A stretch of 39,347 nucleotides of DNA from an uncultured SAR116 cluster alpha proteobacterium (GTDB lineage Bacteria; Pseudomonadota; Alphaproteobacteria; Puniceispirillales; Puniceispirillaceae), in NCBI GenBank assembly GCA_902573725.1, contig CACGLE010000013.1, positions 1 to 39,347 of the forward strand, written 5' to 3'. Each line of letters starts with the position of its first letter. Within the stretch, counting starts at the first letter, position 1. Of the stretch, positions 34,070-39,347 are shown piece by piece. The position numbers were made by a program, and so were the translations under genes. A model generated the notes under the pieces. It ran no database searches. It saw only the letters and a program-made list of their open reading frames with translations, and was not told the DNA's origin.

Positions 34070-35236
34070 ATGAAACCCGAGAATTTGAATGTTGCTGGTT
34101 TTTGCCATCAGAACTTTAATGATGTAAAATTATCGTTTGAAGAAAACTTCTTAAAGCATGGTGAACTAGGTAGCGCAATTTGTGTGTACCATGATGGAAA
34201 ACCTGTTGTGGATTTATGGGGCGGGTTCCTGGATGCAAACAGAACAAAACCCTGGAATAAAAATACTCTTTGCCTGATGTATTCTTTAGCAAAGTCTATT
34301 TGTGCCCTTTCCATACATATATTAGCAGATAGGCAAAAATTAAATCTTGAAAAACCAGTATGTGACTATTGGCCTGAATTTGCTTTGTTCAATAAACAAA
34401 ATATTAAAGTAAGACATTGTATATCTCATTGGTGCGGAGTTTGGTCTAATGAAAATGCTAAACCAGGTGACATTTATGATCCAAAGGCGATGCAAAGAGC
34501 TATCGAGGAGCAGCGTCCAGAATGGGAAGTGGAACAAAAGGGTGCATATAACACTATCAACATTGGGTTTATCTGCGGAGCGATTGTTAAGAATGTAACA
34601 GGTAAAACTATTCAAAAATTCATTTGTGAGGAGATTGTTAAACCATTAAACGTAAACTATTATTTGGGTGTTCCAGAAGAGAAATTAGCTCTTTGCGCTG
34701 AGATTATTCCAAATCCTGCAGACTCTATCCACAGCGCTGGAAAAAATCCCGATTCCCCAGTTAGGAGAGCCTGGAGAGCTTTCCCAAAAAATTTTGGGCC
34801 GACCGAGCAAAACTCTTTACGTTTCAAGAAGGCCGGTGTTCCTTCATTTGGAGGTTTTGGTGATGCTCGATCTATGGCTAAAATATATGCATTAATTGCA
34901 AATGGAGGTGAAATAGACGGTATTCGTCTTTTAAGCGCTTCTTCAGTTAAAAAGGCTCTAAAACTGCAATGGTCGGACTTAGAAGACGGATTGCTGAAGA
35001 GACCCACTTCAATGGCTATGGGATTCATGAAAAACCCTCCAGACGGCACACCTCTGTTTACAGAATTTGCAGATGCATTCGGACACCTAGGTTCTGGTGG
35101 CGCTAGAGCTTTCGCAGTTCCATCGAAAAATATCGCTGGAACTTTTATTTCAAATTTCCAAAGTGAAAGACGCAGCGAAGGCGTTCGAACAGAAAACTTT
35201 ATCAATACCGTCAACACCTGTATTCATCAATTATAG
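34070..35236 (+). CDS. Beta-lactamase-fold serine hydrolase (class C/EstB-like)
   Basis: A 388-residue cytoplasmic hydrolase of the serine beta-lactamase/esterase fold. The nucleophile motif is S72-L-A-K75 (MYSLAKS), the second motif is Y160-N161-T162 and the third is HLGSGGARAF, replacing the KTG of lactamases as in many esterases. 'CVYHDGKPVVDLWGGFLD' is the usual first strand. No signal peptide is present, so resistance is unlikely and an esterase or a peptidase role is more likely. The ATG at 34070 has a perfect AAGGAG ribosome site, unlike the earlier start at 34052. The upstream DUF4149-like gene ends 22 bases before. Confidence 0.92.
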   Translation: MKPENLNVAGFCHQNFNDVKLSFEENFLKHGELGSAICVYHDGKPVVDLWGGFLDANRTKPWNKNTLCLMYSLAKSICALSIHILADRQKLNLEKPVCDYWPEFALFNKQNIKVRHCISHWCGVWSNENAKPGDIYDPKAMQRAIEEQRPEWEVEQKGAYNTINIGFICGAIVKNVTGKTIQKFICEEIVKPLNVNYYLGVPEEKLALCAEIIPNPADSIHSAGKNPDSPVRRAWRAFPKNFGPTEQNSLRFKKAGVPSFGGFGDARSMAKIYALIANGGEIDGIRLLSASSVKKALKLQWSDLEDGLLKRPTSMAMGFMKNPPDGTPLFTEFADAFGHLGSGGARAFAVPSKNIAGTFISNFQSERRSEGVRTENFINTVNTCIHQL

Positions 35237-35471
35237 AAACGTGTTTTCTAGTGCATTAATTCTCTGCCGTTTACGAAGAAGTTTGAACCGGTTATAAACT
35301 TTTCTGAGAGAATAGAATCAATCAGGTTTTTCATTCTGAATATTTAGACTAACAAATTGCCTTATATTCAACTAGCACCATTGTATCCCTAGAAGCAGGT
35401 ATCAACTAAATACTTCGAACCTCTCATTTAAAACGAAAACATGTTAAATATCTATGTTCCAAATTGCTAAT

Positions 35472-35486
35472 GTGCAATTTTTGCAC
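35472..35486. promoter_or_regulatory. 15-base palindrome before the 65-residue protein gene
   Basis: GTGCAA-TTT-TTGCAC is a perfect 6-3-6 inverted repeat about 73 bases before the ATG at 35559. It lies in the 322-base gap 35237-35558, which holds no other gene that I can support. It is a candidate operator. Confidence 0.4.
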
Positions 35487-35558
35487 CATGATTGGGCAAA
35501 TTAAGCACTCATCTTTCACAAAAAGTAAACGTATATATTAATTTTAAAGGAGAATTAT

Positions 35559-35756
35559 ATGTTCGTTGCTCAATTAGTGGTGTGTGGTTTTATTGGAGGT
35601 CAATGCGTATTGCTCGAAGACGTAAAAGGTCCCAAACCTTCCTTGGAACAATGCAAGTCTCGTCAAGAAGAAATGTTTTACGATATTCACGCAAGACTCC
35701 CATACATAAAGTTTGGTGGCAGCAGATGTATAAAAACAAACAAACTACATGCATAA
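35559..35756 (+). CDS. Small conserved-looking protein with three Cys (65 residues)
   Basis: I do not recognise a named family. The protein starts with a hydrophobic stretch (MFVAQLVVCGFIGGQ), then an acidic LLEDVKGPKPSLEQC segment, a helix rich in charged residues and a last Cys. Its Cys are at about 9, 16, 32 and 57. The start is very well supported: AAAGGAGA lies seven bases before the ATG, which a chance frame would rarely have. The frame at 35492-35860 overlapping it lacks a ribosome site and is rejected. The short hydrophobic part is too weak for a clear signal peptide. Confidence 0.65.
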   Translation: MFVAQLVVCGFIGGQCVLLEDVKGPKPSLEQCKSRQEEMFYDIHARLPYIKFGGSRCIKTNKLHA

Positions 35757-35806
35757 AATATCAACTAATGAGGTTAGAAATTAATTTAGACGTAAAAAAT
35801 TCATCT

Positions 35807-36064
35807 CTAAATAATTTCACCTTCCGAGACAGCAATTTTTGCCAAAAGTTGCTCTTTTAGAGCTTGTGCGCCTAACAAAACATCTAACTTCTCTGAAGCA
35901 ATTTTTTTATTCAAGAAAACCTCATATATTATGCCCGTATTTTGACTCGTTTTGCATAAATAGCGTTCATATCCCTCTTTTTTTTCTGTTTTTGAAAAGG
36001 CCTCTATTAACGGCCATATTGATGGAGCGAGGAGAGTAAAATTAATACATCTAGAATATCTCAC
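35807..36064 (-). CDS. Hypothetical 85-residue protein
   Basis: No family is recognised. It starts with GTG at 36064, sharing GTGA with the stop of the GYD-like gene, so the two are translationally coupled. The C-terminal half (LLGAQALKEQLLAKIAVSEGE) is helical and charged. The N-terminal 25 residues are mixed and may be partly hydrophobic. No signal peptide or membrane segment stands out. It ends close to the small plus-strand gene at 35559-35756. Confidence 0.55.
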   Translation of the reverse strand: MRYSRCINFTLLAPSIWPLIEAFSKTEKKEGYERYLCKTSQNTGIIYEVFLNKKIASEKLDVLLGAQALKEQLLAKIAVSEGEII

Positions 36065-36417
36065 TTCGGGTTTCCTGCCGCCACCATGGAAGAAACATAG
36101 CTATCCATAACTTGGGAACCTTTTTCAAATACATTTTTATATTCTGATGATTCATAAGCACGTATCCAATTGCATTCAGAAAAGTTTCCACTCGCAAAAA
36201 CAATATTTTTCAAGGCCTCCACATCATCATCTGAATTAGCTTTTAAAATTCCAACAAAATTAAAATTACTATCGGATGTAAAGAGAAATTCACATACCTC
36301 TATATTTAACGCGTTTAAAATTGGCCTAACAATTTCAAGGCGATCTTGTGGTTTGTTTAGCATTGCAGAAGCAAACTCATTACTCACTCTTGCCAGAAGT
36401 ACATATTTTTGCATCAT
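36061..36417 (-). CDS. GYD-domain-like small protein
   Basis: A 118-residue protein beginning MMQKYVLLARVSNEF. The pattern KPQDRLEIVRPILNALNIEV, then a strand with NFNFVGIL in place of the GYD signature, then a segment DDDVEALKNIVFASGNF, resembles the ferredoxin-like GYD family. The signature itself is degenerate, so the assignment is by overall pattern only. The ATG at 36417 has AAGGAAAAC upstream and is preferred to 36471. GYD proteins have no firm function. It leads a two-gene unit with the 85-residue gene. Confidence 0.6.
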   Translation of the reverse strand: MMQKYVLLARVSNEFASAMLNKPQDRLEIVRPILNALNIEVCEFLFTSDSNFNFVGILKANSDDDVEALKNIVFASGNFSECNWIRAYESSEYKNVFEKGSQVMDSYVSSMVAAGNPK

Positions 36418-36579
36418 TGTTTTCCTTATAACATTTATTACCTGAGTTAAGATAATGTGCAGAATCTCCACCCTGCAATTTTTAAAATGAAGGTGGGGTT
36501 ATTTATGATTAAATAACAATCAAAATATCCAGTTTTTCTAACGAACGATATAAAAATTTTTCTCCGAGCTCCAAATAGT

Positions 36580-37341
36580 TTAATTTTTTAATTCGGCTTC
36601 TAGTTCGGCTAATTCTGCGCCACCTGCCATCAAACTTCTTAAATTATCAGTATCAATAGCTTCGCGATTTCCGTTTGCTAAAATTCGCCCTCTATTTAGA
36701 AATGTAAATCTGTCTCCAATTAATCGTGCATGCAGGTCGTTATGAGTAATAAAAATTATTGCAATGTCTTTCCTATTTCGGACTTCATTGATTGTCCTCA
36801 ATACTTCTAATTGTTGTTTCTGTCCGAGTGCGGAAGTCGGCTCATCAAGTATCAAGACTTTTGCTCCAAAATAAATGGCTCGAGATATTGCAAGTGTTTG
36901 TCTCTGACCCCCTGATAACGTTCCAATAGGTTGATTTGGATCTGCAACATCAATTCCAAGTTTTGCCATCTCTCGCTTGGTAATTTCGCTCATTTCATCT
37001 AAATCTAAAAATAACCCTTTGTTTATTTCGCGACCTAAAAAAAAATTTCTAGATACACTCATTAGTGGTTGTAACGCTAAATCTTGATAGACTGTCCCTA
37101 TGCCAGCAGCGGCAGCTTGGCGAGGAGAGCTAAATTTAACTGGCTTTCCTTCGATAATAATTTCACCCTCATCTGGAGCGTGAACTCCAGAAAGACACTT
37201 GATTAATGTAGATTTTCCAGCACCATTATCTCCCAATAAAGCTGTTACTTCACCCTGATGGGCTTCAAAAGAAATATCCTTCAAGGCTATTATATTTCCA
37301 AAAAATTTTGATACTCCGTTTAATTGTATAGTTGGCGTCAT
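36580..37341 (-). CDS. Sugar ABC importer ATPase, single-domain (FrcA-like)
   Basis: A 253-residue ABC ATPase of the CUT2 class with one nucleotide-binding domain, unlike the two-domain RbsA or MglA. Walker A is GDNGAGKST (37-45), the signature is LSGGQRQTLA, Walker B is VLILDEPTSALG and the H-loop is FITHNDLHA. 'GKPVKFSSPRQAAAAGIGT' is typical of the class, as in rhizobial FrcA. The ATG follows the permease stop by one base and has a GAGGG ribosome site. It is the last gene of the operon and is followed by a 108-base gap before the GYD-like gene pair's 3' neighbours. Confidence 0.94.
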   Translation of the reverse strand: MTPTIQLNGVSKFFGNIIALKDISFEAHQGEVTALLGDNGAGKSTLIKCLSGVHAPDEGEIIIEGKPVKFSSPRQAAAAGIGTVYQDLALQPLMSVSRNFFLGREINKGLFLDLDEMSEITKREMAKLGIDVADPNQPIGTLSGGQRQTLAISRAIYFGAKVLILDEPTSALGQKQQLEVLRTINEVRNRKDIAIIFITHNDLHARLIGDRFTFLNRGRILANGNREAIDTDNLRSLMAGGAELAELEAELKN

Positions 37342-37342
37342 G

Positions 37343-38398
37343 TCACCCTCTTAAAACCCTGTTTCTCAAAAACTGATTTAGAAGAGCAGCACCAAGAACC
37401 ATCATGCCTAGCATAACCCTGAACAAATTATTATCGATGAATGGAACGAAGTTTATTCCTCTACTAGCAATTGCAAATATAAATGCTCCGAGAACGGCGC
37501 CTATAACAGAGCCATATCCTCCCATGAGTGCGCAACCACCTATAACTGCCGCCGCTATAGCATGTAATTCGCGAAAGTCTCCTGCCTTTGGATCTGATGC
37601 CCCCGAAGTCATAACAGTTAAGACGCCTAATAAACACGCCAAGCAAGTTGAAATCATAAATAAACTTATTTTAACTCGATTTACTGGTACACCAACCGCT
37701 CTCGCAGCTTGTGCATCGCCACCTGACGCATATATCCAGTTGCCGAATCTAGTTCGATGTAGCATGAAAGCGGTTATTATCACAAGAATGGCGAAATAAT
37801 ATACTTCGGCATCAAAGGGAAGTCCGAATGCCTTATCAAAAGCAAATATGTTGTCGATCAATGTAGGGTCTTCACCACCGCCAGCGGGGGGTTTGAGATA
37901 TGGCTTAACAGATAGACGAGATTGATTTACGAGTGTTTGCGATAGAAAAACGGCAAACCCCCTACTCGCAAACCAAAAACCGAGCGTTACTATAAAACTA
38001 GGAAGACCGGTTCTAACAACTATGGTCCCCATTATAAAACCCAAAAATGCTAATTCAATAAATGTAATAAGTATTGCGGGTAAAACGGGAACACCAAAGG
38101 TTAATAACAAGGCAAACGAATGACCCGCCAAGGCTATATTTGCTCCCATACTTAGGTCAAATTCACCTGCTATCATTAGTAAAGAAGCGCCAATAGCTAA
38201 AATACCGACAAATGCCGCCAGTTCAACCCAAGCTTGTATGCCAATAGGATTTGTCCACATAGCTGAAAACGTTCCGCTCACAGTGGTAAGAGACATAAAA
38301 GTTACGACAATAATGGCCAATCCAAAAACAGAACCAAGTTCTGGACGAGAAACAAAACTCTGTAGTGAGCTTACCTTCCTTAAACGTTCATCTTCCAT
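37343..38398 (-). CDS. Sugar ABC importer permease (CUT2, FrcC-like)
   Basis: A 351-residue inner-membrane permease with about ten helices of the RbsC/FrcC family. The 'IAGEFDLSMGANIALAGHS' segment near residues 75-95 and RTGLPSFIVTLGFWFASRG are family signatures. Its length exceeds RbsC slightly because of a periplasmic loop around 170-200 (LKPPAGGGEDP). Either ATG 38398 or TTG 38404 may be the start. The latter has the better AAGG spacing, but ATG is kept. It is separated from the binding-protein gene by a terminator-like hairpin. Confidence 0.93.
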   Translation of the reverse strand: MEDERLRKVSSLQSFVSRPELGSVFGLAIIVVTFMSLTTVSGTFSAMWTNPIGIQAWVELAAFVGILAIGASLLMIAGEFDLSMGANIALAGHSFALLLTFGVPVLPAILITFIELAFLGFIMGTIVVRTGLPSFIVTLGFWFASRGFAVFLSQTLVNQSRLSVKPYLKPPAGGGEDPTLIDNIFAFDKAFGLPFDAEVYYFAILVIITAFMLHRTRFGNWIYASGGDAQAARAVGVPVNRVKISLFMISTCLACLLGVLTVMTSGASDPKAGDFRELHAIAAAVIGGCALMGGYGSVIGAVLGAFIFAIASRGINFVPFIDNNLFRVMLGMMVLGAALLNQFLRNRVLRG

Positions 38399-38424
38399 AA
38401 ACAAAAAAACCTTAAAAAAGAAAT

Positions 38425-38455
38425 AAAAAAGGTGGACACAATGAAAGCGTCCACC
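38425..38455 (-). terminator. Hairpin with T-run after the CUT2 binding-protein gene
   Basis: Read on the minus strand, GGTGGAC pairs with GTCCACC (arms 38431-38437 and 38449-38455, loop of 11 bases), followed by a T-run (38425-38430). It starts about 20 bases after the binding-protein stop and lies just upstream of the permease start. This is a textbook intrinsic terminator form, yet it is inside an operon. Confidence 0.85.
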
Positions 38456-38475
38456 CTTCTCTAAAAGAGATTATT

Positions 38476-39347
38476 TTAGCGCTCTACACCAGCAAGTGCT
38501 TTCACTTGCTCAATATTAGCAGTTGTTACAAATCCTGGACCTGAGTTGATTGAGTTACCAGGTAGTGTTCCATTTCTATGATTTAAGTGAAGGACCACAA
38601 CAGGAATATAACCTTGTAAAAATTGCTGCTGGTCAATCGCGTAGTGCACTGTACCACCAACGATACCGTCAACAATTGCAGGGCCGAGGTCAAAACATCC
38701 CAACACAATATCACCAGCCTTACCGATTTCCTCAAGTGCAGCAATTGTTGGATCACAACCGGTTGGGCCAACAGCCATTACAGCACCTGTGTCTGAATTA
38801 GAGGTTAAGTAAGCGATAACTGTGTTTTTAATATCGTCAAAATCTGTTGAAACCTCAACCATATTTAAATCTTCCCCTAATCCATCTGCAAAACCCTGGC
38901 ATCTGTCTAATAACGCTGAATTGAATGGCTCATGATTGAAACAAACTCCTTTTGAGCCACCCAAGCTTTTTGTACGCTCACCGCCACCAAGGCCAGCTTC
39001 ATATTCAGGCTGTCCAACGTGCATAATTGCCCCTAATTCTTTAGAAACACCAGCGCCTGAATTCATCGAAATGACTGGGATACCAGCATCAACTGCTGCT
39101 TTGATAGGCCCACCTAAAATATTTGCATCTGGAATTGATACAACAATCCCATCTGGATTTTGAGCTATGGCAGCCTCAATTAACGAAGCCATCTCGTTTA
39201 GGTCTCCTGTTGGTGGATTCCTATACTGAACATTAGCACCCGTATCTTCTTTAGCTGCCTCAACGGCATTTCGAACCACACCCCAAAATGCGTCTGTGTC
39301 TGAACCGTGGGTCACAACAATAATGTTAGCCTTATGGTCCCCAGCAT
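38476..39347 (-). CDS. Sugar ABC importer substrate-binding protein (CUT2), 5' end outside window
   Basis: The frame is open to the right edge, so the signal peptide and first strand lie outside. The visible part is the family typical for ribose, fructose, galactose or inositol: the segment IIVVTHGSDTDAFW at the ligand site, 'VQYRNPPTGDLNEMASLIEAAIAQNPDGIV' split over the first lobe, GIPVISMNSGAG, and 'LGCFDLGPAIVDGIVGGTV' in the second lobe. The ligand sugar cannot be told. The apparent GTG at 39315 is inside the gene and is not the start. It heads the operon on the minus strand, followed by a hairpin, the permease and the ATPase. Confidence 0.93.
   Translation of the reverse strand, partial: AGDHKANIIVVTHGSDTDAFWGVVRNAVEAAKEDTGANVQYRNPPTGDLNEMASLIEAAIAQNPDGIVVSIPDANILGGPIKAAVDAGIPVISMNSGAGVSKELGAIMHVGQPEYEAGLGGGERTKSLGGSKGVCFNHEPFNSALLDRCQGFADGLGEDLNMVEVSTDFDDIKNTVIAYLTSNSDTGAVMAVGPTGCDPTIAALEEIGKAGDIVLGCFDLGPAIVDGIVGGTVHYAIDQQQFLQGYIPVVVLHLNHRNGTLPGNSINSGPGFVTTANIEQVKALAGVER

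Noticed and set aside
34660-35217. 185-residue open frame on the minus strand
   Set aside because: Antisense to the serine hydrolase gene, whose motifs and ribosome site are clear.
35492-35860. 122-residue frame overlapping the 65-residue gene
   Set aside because: No ribosome site at its start, and it runs across the strongly marked start of the small gene in another frame.
37404-37799. 131-residue open frame on the plus strand
   Set aside because: Antisense to the CUT2 permease gene.
1-39347. CRISPR arrays, tRNA or rRNA genes, insertion sequences and phage genes
   Set aside because: I found no repeat-spacer pattern, no cloverleaf, no rRNA-like segment and no transposase or phage protein on either strand.

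Overview
The window is an AT-rich, gene-dense stretch of a bacterial chromosome. It looks like a free-living marine alphaproteobacterium, because it carries three separate binding-protein-dependent uptake systems, a Tat-type TRAP binding protein, a class III cyclase fused to a TolB/TPR-like region, an RraA-family aldolase and very short intergenic gaps. I cannot assign a genus from the sequence alone. I see no rRNA, tRNA, CRISPR array, transposase or phage gene.

Layout. (A) 1-5495, plus strand: a LacI-regulator-led catabolic-looking cluster (SnoaL-like fragment cut by the window edge, LacI regulator, tandem SnoaL-like protein, bicupin, MetE-C-like methyltransferase, RraA-like aldolase). (B) 5514-9865, minus: an outer-membrane beta-barrel protein and an RND/MMPL exporter fused to a LolA-like lipoprotein-sorting domain. 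(C) 10185-11186, plus: a DMT/EamA permease. (D) 11212-16930, minus: a TRAP transporter operon (dctP-dctQ-dctM) running into an amidase, a tiny membrane protein and a D-2-hydroxyacid dehydrogenase. (E) 17289-19811, plus: a peroxiredoxin-like protein and an adenylate/guanylate cyclase. (F) 19854-23330, plus: a tightly packed four-gene unit of glycosyltransferase, MTA/SAH-nucleosidase-like protein, spore-photoproduct-lyase-like radical SAM enzyme and SDR, followed by the decayed tail of a histidine kinase on the other strand. (G) 23542-30870, minus: a CUT1-type ABC importer (binding protein, two permeases, a 62-residue membrane protein, two ATPases) ending in a dihydroxyacetone-kinase-type gene, which suggests uptake and phosphorylation of a short polyol or ketose. 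(H) 31293-36417: M29 aminopeptidase, an atypical SDR, a DUF4149-like membrane protein, a beta-lactamase-fold serine hydrolase, a 65-residue small protein and a GYD-like pair. (I) 36580-39347, minus: a CUT2 sugar ABC transporter (binding protein cut by the window edge, permease, single-domain ATPase).

Two themes stand out. First, all three import operons (D, G, I) have a stem-loop with a T-run directly after the binding-protein gene and before the membrane genes, a repeated attenuation or mRNA-processing design that would make binding protein in excess. Second, there are two clusters whose chemistry I cannot match to a described pathway: the SnoaL/cupin/MetE-like/RraA cluster at the left edge and the glycosyltransferase/nucleosidase/SPL-like/SDR unit in the middle.
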